From positions 1 to 21,896 of the IMG/VR virus record IMGVR_UViG_3300012920_000321: a stretch of DNA of 21,896 nt, one strand, 5' to 3'. Below the pieces are notes generated by a model. It was not told where the DNA came from. It saw only the letters and a list, made by a program, of their open reading frames with translations, and did no database searches. Every line of letters starts with the position of its first letter. Position 1 is the first letter of the stretch. The position numbers were made by a program, and so were the translations under genes. The stretch comes from a virus. Shown here in pieces: positions 6,427-13,841 of the stretch.

Positions 6427-7200
6427 ATGTTTGGTACTCATTTCTATCATCAAAAAGTAAGAAAATGTGTTGCAATATTTGGAGCATTATTTAATAACTT
6501 ATATGTTGTTAGACCTAACAGTCAAGTTAAAGTACCATTGTCATACGCACCTAAAGAAAAATTCTTAGCTAGAATTAGAGAAAATCCAGACTTAACTACT
6601 GATACAAAAGTAGCTATTAAGTTACCTCGTATGTCTTTTGAAATTCTTTCGTTTTCATATGACAATCAAAGACAATTAACAAAAGTTAGTAATTTTAAAA
6701 CTTCTGGAACAGCTAATACAAACAGACAAAAGTTTTTCTCTCCTGTTCCTTACAATATTCAATTTCAATTAAATATATATGCAAAGAATCAAGATGATGC
6801 ATTACAAATCGTTGAACAAATATTACCTACATTTAATCCTCAATATTCATTAACTATAAAACCGTTTGCAACTGAATTTCCATCTTTTAAAGAAGATATC
6901 CCAATTATTATAAACAGTCTTTCCTTTAGTGATGATTTTGAAGGAACTCTTGATACAAGACGAACAATAGTATATACTTTAGATTTTGAAATGAAAATTA
7001 GTTTTTATGGTTCTATATCTAATTCAGATATTATTAGAACTTCTAAAGCTACATTCTTTGATATGAATGCAGGAGGAAATGATTCTGATATTGCTATTCA
7101 AAGAATTACAACAACCCCAAATCCAGCAAATACTATTGGTTTAGCTGATAGTGATTTTGGATTTACAAATACAATAACTTTATTGAGTGATAGTGCCTAA
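6427..7200 (+). CDS. gp15: tail completion / proximal sheath stabiliser gp15
   Basis: This 257-residue protein opens MFGTHFYHQKVRKCVAIFGALFNNLYV, a characteristic gp15 N-terminus, followed by PLSYAPKEKFLARIRENPDL (about 39-58) and LPRMSFEILSFSYDNQRQL (about 66-84). T4 gp15 is about 272 residues. In T4 it forms the hexameric ring on top of the tail tube and sheath, to which the neck docks. AAGGA at 6411-6415 lies 11 bases before the start. Its final TAA overlaps the nuclease start as TAATG. Placement after gp14 and before the terminase genes confirms the assignment. Confidence 0.92.
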   Translation: MFGTHFYHQKVRKCVAIFGALFNNLYVVRPNSQVKVPLSYAPKEKFLARIRENPDLTTDTKVAIKLPRMSFEILSFSYDNQRQLTKVSNFKTSGTANTNRQKFFSPVPYNIQFQLNIYAKNQDDALQIVEQILPTFNPQYSLTIKPFATEFPSFKEDIPIIINSLSFSDDFEGTLDTRRTIVYTLDFEMKISFYGSISNSDIIRTSKATFFDMNAGGNDSDIAIQRITTTPNPANTIGLADSDFGFTNTITLLSDSA

Positions 7201-7625
7201 TGTACAAATATAGATGTAAATTAAAAAAAGTAGTCGATGGTGATACTGTTGACATAGATATAGATCTAGGTTTTGAGGTTTGGTTGAAAAATCAACGAGT
7301 AAGACTATATGGAGTTGATACTCCAGAATCAAGAACTAGAGATAAAGAAGAAAAAAAATATGGTTTAGCTGCTAAACAATTTGTAGAGAATTTTTTAGAT
7401 GATAAGTGGTTAATACTACAAACAGAAACATATGATGCAGCAGGAAAGTTTGGAAGGATATTAGGTTCATTATATAGAACTACAAATTATGCTGATCAAT
7501 CATTAAATGAATATTTGATTGAAAAACATTATGCTGTTCCATATTATGGACAATCAAAAGAAGACATTCAAAAACAACACTTGGAAAATCGTAAGTTTGT
7601 TAACTTAACAGAAAAAATAATATGA
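7200..7625 (+). CDS. staphylococcal-nuclease-like (thermonuclease) protein
   Basis: This is a 141-residue protein of the SNase (thermonuclease) fold. Visible catalytic elements are VVDGDTV (Asp13 and Asp15, Ca2+ ligands), RVRLYGVDTPES (Arg35, Asp40, Thr41, Glu43) and KFGRILGSLY (Arg86). These correspond to the Asp21, Arg35, Asp40, Thr41, Glu43 and Arg87 set of the Staphylococcus aureus enzyme, so it is predicted active. The family cleaves DNA and RNA phosphodiester bonds with Ca2+. There is no signal peptide, so it would act in the cytoplasm or be carried in the virion. It overlaps gp15 (TAATG) and gp16 (ATGA), so it belongs to the packaging operon. Possible roles are concatemer trimming, host DNA degradation or virion-borne nuclease; none is shown by the sequence. 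Confidence 0.9.
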   Translation: MYKYRCKLKKVVDGDTVDIDIDLGFEVWLKNQRVRLYGVDTPESRTRDKEEKKYGLAAKQFVENFLDDKWLILQTETYDAAGKFGRILGSLYRTTNYADQSLNEYLIEKHYAVPYYGQSKEDIQKQHLENRKFVNLTEKII

Positions 7626-7963
7626 GTGAAAAAAATATAAAATCAGATTATGATTACTCGCGAGAAACTTACTATGATCTTTTAGAAAAAGGTAGACAAT
7701 CATTAGAAGATATGATTGATGTTGCTCGAGCTTCTGAACATCCTAGAGCATATGAAGTTTTATCTGGTATGATTAAAAATTTATCTGAAGTAAATGATAA
7801 ATTAATGGATCTAAATAAAAAGAATAAAGATATTAGTAAAGAAGAAATGAAACAAGTAGCCCATACAACAAATAATAATGTATTTTTAGGATCCACTGCT
7901 GATTTGCAAAAGTTATTGAAACAAGAGGGTGAAGTCATTGATGTCACAGCAGACACTAAATGA
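7622..7963 (+). CDS. gp16: small terminase subunit gp16
   Basis: This is a 113-residue, highly charged, largely helical protein. Segments ETYYDLLEKGRQSLEDMIDVA (about 15-35) and HPRAYEVLSGMIKNLSEVNDKL (about 40-61) are typical of the oligomerising helical core of T4-like gp16. T4 gp16 is about 164 residues and marine homologs are shorter. The small subunit recognises or regulates DNA entry and stimulates the gp17 ATPase during packaging. Its start overlaps the nuclease stop (ATGA), and its 3' end overlaps the gp17 start by 23 bases, so the packaging pair is translated together. Assignment rests on position and helical pattern. Confidence 0.85.
   Translation: MSEKNIKSDYDYSRETYYDLLEKGRQSLEDMIDVARASEHPRAYEVLSGMIKNLSEVNDKLMDLNKKNKDISKEEMKQVAHTTNNNVFLGSTADLQKLLKQEGEVIDVTADTK
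7924..7931 (+). promoter_or_regulatory. ribosome-binding site that fixes the gp17 start
   Basis: AGAGGGTG inside the gp16 gene lies 9 bases before ATG 7941 and supports that start over the in-frame GTG at 7929, which has no suitably spaced site of its own. Confidence 0.55.
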
Positions 7964-9545
7964 TACTTATTTAGGTAATATAAATGTCAAGAGAGATGGT
8001 GTTGTTCAACAATGGACACCTGATCTTGTAAAAGAATATGCAAAGTGTATGAATGACCCTATATACTTTGCTCAACAATATTGTAAAATTATCTCTTTAG
8101 ATCGAGGATTAGTACCTTTTGAACTTTATCCTTATCAAAAGAAAATGTTTGAGGTATTCAATGAACATAGGTTTAATATTGTTTTGGCTTGCAGACAGTC
8201 AGGTAAATCAATCTCAGCATGTGCGTACTTATTATGGTTCGCTTTATTCAATTCAGAAAAAACCGTCGCGGTTCTTGCAAATAAAGGCGCGACTGCAAGA
8301 GAAATGCTCGCGCGCGTTACTCTCATGTTGGAAAATATTCCCTTTTTTCTACAACCAGGTACAAAAGCTCTTAACAAAGGATCTCTTGAATTTAGTAACA
8401 ATTCTCGTATCATCGCTGCTGCTACTTCTGGTTCTTCTATTCGTGGTCTTTCCGTTAATTTACTATACTTAGACGAATTTGCGTTCGTTGAAAGAGCTGC
8501 TGAGTTTTACACTTCAACATATCCTGTTGTTTCTTCAGGTAAAGATACAAAAATTATAGTTACATCTACTGCAAATGGTATAGGAAACACATTCTATAAA
8601 ATATGGGAAGGGGCTATACAAGGTATTAATGAATTTAATTCTTTTAGAGTAGATTGGTGGGATGTTCCTGGAAGAGATGAACAATGGAAAGAACAAACAA
8701 TAGCTAATACTTCTAGATTACAGTTTGATCAAGAATTTGGTAATACATTTTTTGGAACTGGTGATACTTTAATAAATGCTGAAACATTGATGGATTTTAG
8801 AGCTCAACCTCATACTAAAGCATTAGAAGGTGGTGATTTATTAGTATATAAAGAACCTGAAAAAAAACATGATTATATCATGTGTGTAGATGTAAGTAAG
8901 GGAAGAGGACAGGATTATTCTACTTTTAATTTAATCGATATTAGCGTCCGCCCTTTCGAGCAAGTTGCTGTGTACCGCAACAACACTATTTCTCCATTAC
9001 TCTTCCCCAATATTATCTATAAGTATGCAAAAGGCTACAATGAAGCATATGTAGTAATTGAAGCTAATGATCAAGGAGCTGTAGTATGTAATGGATTATA
9101 TTATGATTTAGAGTATGAAAATGTTCATTTAGAATCATCAATAAAAGCTAATGCAATTGGTATAGAAATGAACAGAAAGACAAAACGTCTTGGATGTTCA
9201 GCTATAAAAGATTTATTAGAAAATAAAAAGTTGACTATTGTAGATGAACAGACTATAATAGAAATGTCTACATTTGTTGCAAAAGGTTTATCATATGAAG
9301 CTAGTGATGGTAACCATGATGATCTAATAATGAATTTTGTTTTATTTGGATATTTTACATCAACACAATACTTTGGTGATCTAACTGATATTAATTTAAA
9401 ACAAATGATATTTGATCAAAAATTAAAACAAATAGAGGATGATATAGTTCCGTTTGGTTTTATAGATGATGCATCAGAACACATAGAAAAATTAGAACAA
9501 AATCAAAAGGGTGAGTGGTCTGTTGAGTATGATCCTAATTTTTAA
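7941..9545 (+). CDS. gp17: large terminase subunit gp17 (packaging ATPase/nuclease)
   Basis: From ATG 7941 the protein is 534 residues (T4 gp17 is 610). The N-terminal ATPase shows LYPYQKKMF, Walker A ACRQSGKS (83-90, Lys89), Walker B LLYLDE (174-179, Asp178, catalytic Glu179) and coupling motif TSTANG (208-213). The C-terminal RNase-H-type nuclease shows MCVDVSKGRGQDYS (Asp317), VVIEANDQG (Glu374) and DGNHDDLIM (Asp460/Asp461), giving a full acidic set. It pumps DNA through the portal and cuts concatemers at a full head. It overlaps gp16 by 23 bases. Two stretches (about 8240-8470 and 8930-9015) are clearly more GC-rich than the surrounding gene, with GCG and CGC codons. Confidence 0.97.
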   Translation: MSQQTLNDTYLGNINVKRDGVVQQWTPDLVKEYAKCMNDPIYFAQQYCKIISLDRGLVPFELYPYQKKMFEVFNEHRFNIVLACRQSGKSISACAYLLWFALFNSEKTVAVLANKGATAREMLARVTLMLENIPFFLQPGTKALNKGSLEFSNNSRIIAAATSGSSIRGLSVNLLYLDEFAFVERAAEFYTSTYPVVSSGKDTKIIVTSTANGIGNTFYKIWEGAIQGINEFNSFRVDWWDVPGRDEQWKEQTIANTSRLQFDQEFGNTFFGTGDTLINAETLMDFRAQPHTKALEGGDLLVYKEPEKKHDYIMCVDVSKGRGQDYSTFNLIDISVRPFEQVAVYRNNTISPLLFPNIIYKYAKGYNEAYVVIEANDQGAVVCNGLYYDLEYENVHLESSIKANAIGIEMNRKTKRLGCSAIKDLLENKKLTIVDEQTIIEMSTFVAKGLSYEASDGNHDDLIMNFVLFGYFTSTQYFGDLTDINLKQMIFDQKLKQIEDDIVPFGFIDDASEHIEKLEQNQKGEWSVEYDPNF

Positions 9546-9550
9546 ATTAT

Positions 9551-9558
9551 TATAAATA
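9551..9558 (+). promoter_or_regulatory. T4-type late promoter upstream of gp18
   Basis: A perfect TATAAATA follows the gp17 stop by 5 bases. It would give a leader of nearly 60 bases before the sheath gene, longer than that of the other late promoters here. AAGGA at 9611-9615 is the ribosome-binding site. Confidence 0.75.
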
Positions 9559-9622
9559 ATGGTAAATTGAAACACAACCGTATTATGTATTCTTATAATT
9601 AGTAACCGAAAAGGAAAAAAAT

Positions 9623-11566
9623 ATGGCACTCTTTACACCGTCCGAATCTCCTGCGGTTGTCGTTAAAGAAGTAGATCTGACTGGCGGTGTCCCAAATGTC
9701 CAGTCAACTACAGGCGCATTCGTAGGTAATTTTAGATGGGGTCCAGTAGAGCAAAGAACATTAATCACTAATGAACAAGGTTTAGTAGATGTTCATGCCT
9801 CACCAGACACATCTAATAATAGAAATATAGATTTTGTAAGTGCTACCCAGTTTCTAAGATATTCAAATTCTCTTCAAGTAGTAAGAGCAATTGATGGAAC
9901 AGCAAAAAATGCTAGAGCTCAAACCCCAGCATCATCACTTCCAGTATGGAATGGTATTGGTGATTCGGTTGGTGGCGCTGGTGCATTGCGGGTATTTAAC
10001 ACCACCAGCTTTACTGTCCCTAATGGAACAAATAAAGACTCAGTTGGTGGAAATTTTGTCTTACAAAATTCTATAACAGTCCCAGTAATTAAAAATAAAA
10101 CAAATTTTGAAGCACAAGAAGCAACTTTAGGTACAACTGCAACAAATGTCCAAGATACAACAGGATATCATACATTTGTATCTAGATTTCCAGGAGCACT
10201 AGGAAACAGTTTACGTGTATCAGTATGTCCTCCAAATCATCTTATGTCATTTGACAGTACTACTGGTGATTCTGGTAAACCATTTAATACTTGGGCATAC
10301 AAATCTTCATTTGATGCCGCTCCAGGTACTTCATCTTCTGCTAGTGCACAAAGTGGCGCAAGAGATGAAATTCACGTAGTAGTAATTGATCAAAATGGTA
10401 CTCTAACTGGAACAGCTGGTACAATTTTAGAAACGTATCCACATGTTTCTGTTGCAACTAATGCAAAGAATATTGAAGGAGGAACTAATTACGCTAAAGA
10501 TGTAATTAATGAAAGATCCGAATATATTCATATGTTAAATTTTGATTCTAACTACCGAGTTGAAAATGCTGGTACAGCACTTACTCCTGGTGTAGCAAAA
10601 ACATTTTTAGATAGTCAACAAGTAGCAACTTTTGATTTTGATTCTGGAGTTGACGCTTGTACATTAAGTGCAGCTAATATTCAAACAGGATTTGATCAGT
10701 TTGAAGATAAAGATGCTGTTGAAGTTGATTTCTTAATAGCTCCAGGTATGGCAACTAGAACTGAACAAACAACTGTTGTTAACGATTTAGTTGGAACAGC
10801 TAGATCAACCCGTAAGGATTGTGTAGTTGTAACATCACCATCTAGAGCTGATGTTGTTAATGTAACAAATGCAGCAACCGCAACTACAAATATAACAACT
10901 ACTGCAGCTACGTTTACAAATACATCTTATCTTGTTATGGATGGTAACTATCTTAAAGTTTATGACAAGTTTAACGATGTTTATGTACAAGTTCCTGCAG
11001 CTTCTTCTACAGCGGGTATTATGGCAGCTACTGATAATGAAAGAGCTCCATGGTTTTCACCAGCTGGTGCAAGAAGAGGTCAATACTTTGGAATAACTGC
11101 AATTGATTATACACCAACAAAATCTCAAAGAGATACATTATACAAAGCTGGTGTTAATCCTGTAGCTAATATTCCTGGTACAGGAGTAGTATTATTTGGA
11201 GATAAGACTAAACTTAATAGACCTTCTGCATTCGATAGAATTAATGTTCGTCGATTGTTTTTAGTTCTTGAAAGAGCTATTGCAAGAGCAGCAGAATCAG
11301 TTCTATTTGAATTCAATGATGAATTTACAAGAGCTGAATTTGTTAATATTGTTGAGCCTGTATTAAGAGAAGTAAAAGGACGTAGAGGTATTACAGACTT
11401 TAGAGTTGTTTGTGATGAAACAAACAATACTGCAGCTGTAGTAGACCGAAACGAATTTTTAGCAAGTATCTTCATCAAGCCAGCTAGGTCTATCAACTAT
11501 GTCACTCTAAATTTTGTGGCAGTAAGAACTGGCGTCGACTTCGAAGAAGTCGTTGGCACAGTTTAA
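9623..11566 (+). CDS. gp18: tail sheath protein gp18
   Basis: This 647-residue protein is close to the length of T4 gp18 (659). It begins MALFTPSESPAVVVKEVDLTGGVPNVQSTTGAFVG, a characteristic sheath N-terminus. Conserved landmarks include APWFSPAGARRG (about residue 475), GVVLFGDKTKL, DRINVRRLFLVLERAIARAA in the C-terminal sheath domain, and the end LNFVAVRTGVDFEEVVGTV. Copies of gp18 polymerise around the gp19 tube and contract to drive it through the envelope. It has its own late promoter, as expected for a protein made in large amounts. The gene's two ends are visibly richer in G+C than its middle. gp19 follows after 11 bases. Confidence 0.97.
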   Translation: MALFTPSESPAVVVKEVDLTGGVPNVQSTTGAFVGNFRWGPVEQRTLITNEQGLVDVHASPDTSNNRNIDFVSATQFLRYSNSLQVVRAIDGTAKNARAQTPASSLPVWNGIGDSVGGAGALRVFNTTSFTVPNGTNKDSVGGNFVLQNSITVPVIKNKTNFEAQEATLGTTATNVQDTTGYHTFVSRFPGALGNSLRVSVCPPNHLMSFDSTTGDSGKPFNTWAYKSSFDAAPGTSSSASAQSGARDEIHVVVIDQNGTLTGTAGTILETYPHVSVATNAKNIEGGTNYAKDVINERSEYIHMLNFDSNYRVENAGTALTPGVAKTFLDSQQVATFDFDSGVDACTLSAANIQTGFDQFEDKDAVEVDFLIAPGMATRTEQTTVVNDLVGTARSTRKDCVVVTSPSRADVVNVTNAATATTNITTTAATFTNTSYLVMDGNYLKVYDKFNDVYVQVPAASSTAGIMAATDNERAPWFSPAGARRGQYFGITAIDYTPTKSQRDTLYKAGVNPVANIPGTGVVLFGDKTKLNRPSAFDRINVRRLFLVLERAIARAAESVLFEFNDEFTRAEFVNIVEPVLREVKGRRGITDFRVVCDETNNTAAVVDRNEFLASIFIKPARSINYVTLNFVAVRTGVDFEEVVGTV

Positions 11567-11577
11567 GGAGGTAGAAA

Positions 11578-12114
11578 ATGGCAGTATTAGGAGTAGATGA
11601 TTTTAAGTCAAAACTAAGAGGTGGAGGCGCTCGTCCCAATCTATTTAAGGCGACGATAAACTTTCCAGCATATGCTGGTGGTGATCCTGAACTAACATCA
11701 TTCTTATGTGAAACAGCTCAACTTCCGGGTTCTACAATGGGAACAATAGTTGTTCCATTTAGAGGTCGTCAGTTAAAAATGGCTGGAGACAGAACATTTG
11801 ATGTTTGGACAGTTACCATTATTAACGATACTGATTTTGCAATCAGGAATTCAATGGAAAGATGGATGAACGGTATTAACGCTCATTCCGCTAACACAGG
11901 ATTCTCAAATGTAGCATCCTATGAAGCAGACTTAAGAGTTGAGCAACTGGACAGAAGTGGTGAATCAATAAAAGAATACATCTTTAGAGGTGCATTCCCA
12001 ACTGATCTATCACCAATTGATGTTAGTTATGCTTCTACTGATGAGATTGAAAGATTTACAACAACTTTCACTTATCAGTACTTCGAAGCTACAAATCCAG
12101 TTACTACATCTTAA
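11578..12114 (+). CDS. gp19: tail tube protein gp19
   Basis: This is a 178-residue protein (T4 gp19 is 163). It begins MAVLGVDDFKSKLRGGGARPNLFKATI and includes FLCETAQLPGSTMGTIVVPFRGRQLKMAGDR (about 42-72), FDVWTVTIINDTDF and the end FTYQYFEATN, all typical of T4-like tube subunits. It forms hexameric rings that stack to make the inner tube through which DNA passes. A strong Shine-Dalgarno site, AAGGAGGT, lies just upstream, fitting high expression together with gp18. A hairpin follows the stop. Confidence 0.97.
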   Translation: MAVLGVDDFKSKLRGGGARPNLFKATINFPAYAGGDPELTSFLCETAQLPGSTMGTIVVPFRGRQLKMAGDRTFDVWTVTIINDTDFAIRNSMERWMNGINAHSANTGFSNVASYEADLRVEQLDRSGESIKEYIFRGAFPTDLSPIDVSYASTDEIERFTTTFTYQYFEATNPVTTS

Positions 12115-12121
12115 ATAAATA
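12114..12121 (+). promoter_or_regulatory. near-consensus late promoter upstream of gp20
   Basis: AATAAATA differs from the late consensus TATAAATA only at the first base. It overlaps the final base of the gp19 stop codon and lies immediately before the hairpin. Activity is uncertain because the mismatch falls in a conserved position. Confidence 0.35.
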
Positions 12122-12123
12122 CA

Positions 12124-12146
12124 AGAGGGCCATTTATTGGCCCTCT
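12124..12146 (+). terminator. hairpin between gp19 and gp20 (terminator or attenuator)
   Basis: AGAGGGCC (12124-12131) and GGCCCTCT (12139-12146) form a perfect 8-bp stem, six pairs of which are G-C, with a 7-base AT loop. It is followed by AATTC rather than a long U-run, so it may be a weak terminator, a processing site or a 3' end stabiliser for the abundant gp18-gp19 transcript. It is the clearest intergenic hairpin in the window. Confidence 0.65.
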
Positions 12147-12166
12147 AATTCAATTAGGATATAATA

Positions 12167-13840
12167 ATGGCACCGAACGATAGAAGTTTTAAATTATTTG
12201 GTTTTGAGATTAAAAGAGCAGAGACGGACGATCCAAAGAAGAAACCGTCAATAGTACCAGCGCGTGATGATGACGGAGCTGGATATGTTACTGCAGCTGG
12301 AAGTCATTATGGTCAGTATTTAAATATTGATGGTGATGATTCAAAAGATAATTATAATCTCATAATGAAATATAGAGGAGTTGCAACTCATCCTGAGGTT
12401 GATGCAGCTATTGAAGATATAGTTAATGAATCAGTTAGTAGTAGTGAATTAAAACAATCAGCTGACATTAATTTAGATAATGTTGACACTAGTGACAAAA
12501 TCAAAAAAATTATAAAAGAAGAATTTGATAACATCTATCAGATGTTAGACTTCCATAATATTGGACATGATATATTCAAAAGGTGGTATATTGATGGAAG
12601 ATTGTATCATCATTTAGTAGTTGATGAAAGTAAACTTAAAATGGGTATTCAAGAAATTAGACCTATTGATGCTGCTAAAATGAGAAAAGTTAAACAAGTT
12701 AAAAAGAAAAAAGATCCTGAAACAGGAGTACAATTAATTGAAAAAATAGATGAATATTACATCTATCAAGAAAAACCAGGGATGCAAAGTAACAGTGGTG
12801 TTAAACTTAGTTTAGATTCTGTATCTTATGTTACATCTGGTTTACTTAATGAAACAAGAAAACAAATTGTTTCTCATCTCCACAAAGCTCTAAAACCAAT
12901 TAATCAACTTAGAATGATGGAAGACGCTCTTGTTATATACAGATTAGCTCGAGCTCCAGAACGTAGAGTATTTTATGTAGACGTTGGTAATATGCCACGT
13001 GGTAAAGCTGAACAATATATGAAAGATATTATGGCAAGATACCGTAATAAATTAGTATATGATGCTAAAACTGGTGAAATAAGAGATGATCGTAAACATC
13101 AATCTATGATTGAAGATTTTTGGATGCCTAGAAGAGAAGGTGGAAGAGGAACAGAAGTTTCATCTTTACCTGGAGGACAAAATCTTGGTGAAATAGATGA
13201 TATTGTATATTTCCAAAAGAGAATGTATCGTTCTCTTAATGTACCAATAAACAGACTAGAACAAGAAGCTCAATTTAGTTTAGGTCGTTCTACTGAGATT
13301 AACAGAGATGAATTAAAATTCCAAAAGTTTGTGGATAGAGTACGTAAAAGATTTTCAGATTTATTCATGGACATTTTACGTAAACAGCTAATCTTAAAGG
13401 GTGTTGTTGCTCAAGAAGATTGGGATATGATGAAAAATAATCTTAGTGTAGATTTTATTCGTGATAATCACTTTACAGAATTAAGAGACTCAGAACTTCT
13501 TAGAGAAAGATTACAAACATTAGATCAAGCTAGTAATTATGTAGGAGAGTACTTCTCTAAAGAATGGATTCAAAAGAATGTATTAATGTTTACAGATGAT
13601 GACATTGAACAAATTACTAAACAAATGGCTGATGAACCAAGTGAAGATGATGATGAGGGTAATCAATCTCCAAGAAATCAACAAAATCAAGAACCACCAC
13701 AAGAAGAACCTCAACAAGAAGAACAAGTTGAAATAGATGATGATAATCCAATTAATGAATTTAAAGAAGAAGTTGAACTTTCAATTAAAGAAAAAGAGTT
13801 AGAAGTATTGTCTGGTATTGCAACTGTATTAAAGAGTTAG
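12167..13840 (+). CDS. gp20: portal vertex protein gp20
   Basis: This is a 557-residue protein (T4 gp20 is 524). Landmarks are [18 protein letters not shown] (about 70-87), [38 protein letters not shown] (about 258-278), [17 protein letters not shown] and [13 protein letters not shown]. The RVFYVDVGN region is the one used for g20 marker surveys of marine cyanomyoviruses. It forms the dodecameric portal that nucleates the prohead and is the channel for packaging. The C-terminus has an acidic, Gln/Pro-rich low-complexity stretch (about 490-530) before a final helix. AGGAT precedes the start, behind a hairpin and a weak promoter-like site. The collagen-like gene follows after 1 base. Confidence 0.97.
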   Translation: MAPNDRSFKLFGFEIKRAETDDPKKKPSIVPARDDDGAGYVTAAGSHYGQYLNIDGDDSKDNYNLIMKYRGVATHPEVDAAIEDIVNESVSSSELKQSADINLDNVDTSDKIKKIIKEEFDNIYQMLDFHNIGHDIFKRWYIDGRLYHHLVVDESKLKMGIQEIRPIDAAKMRKVKQVKKKKDPETGVQLIEKIDEYYIYQEKPGMQSNSGVKLSLDSVSYVTSGLLNETRKQIVSHLHKALKPINQLRMMEDALVIYRLARAPERRVFYVDVGNMPRGKAEQYMKDIMARYRNKLVYDAKTGEIRDDRKHQSMIEDFWMPRREGGRGTEVSSLPGGQNLGEIDDIVYFQKRMYRSLNVPINRLEQEAQFSLGRSTEINRDELKFQKFVDRVRKRFSDLFMDILRKQLILKGVVAQEDWDMMKNNLSVDFIRDNHFTELRDSELLRERLQTLDQASNYVGEYFSKEWIQKNVLMFTDDDIEQITKQMADEPSEDDDEGNQSPRNQQNQEPPQEEPQQEEQVEIDDDNPINEFKEEVELSIKEKELEVLSGIATVLKS

Positions 13841-13841
13841 C

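Noticed and set aside
9583-9768. Minus-strand open frame across the gp18 start
   Set aside because: It covers the gp18 leader and N-terminus, whose coding assignment is secure.
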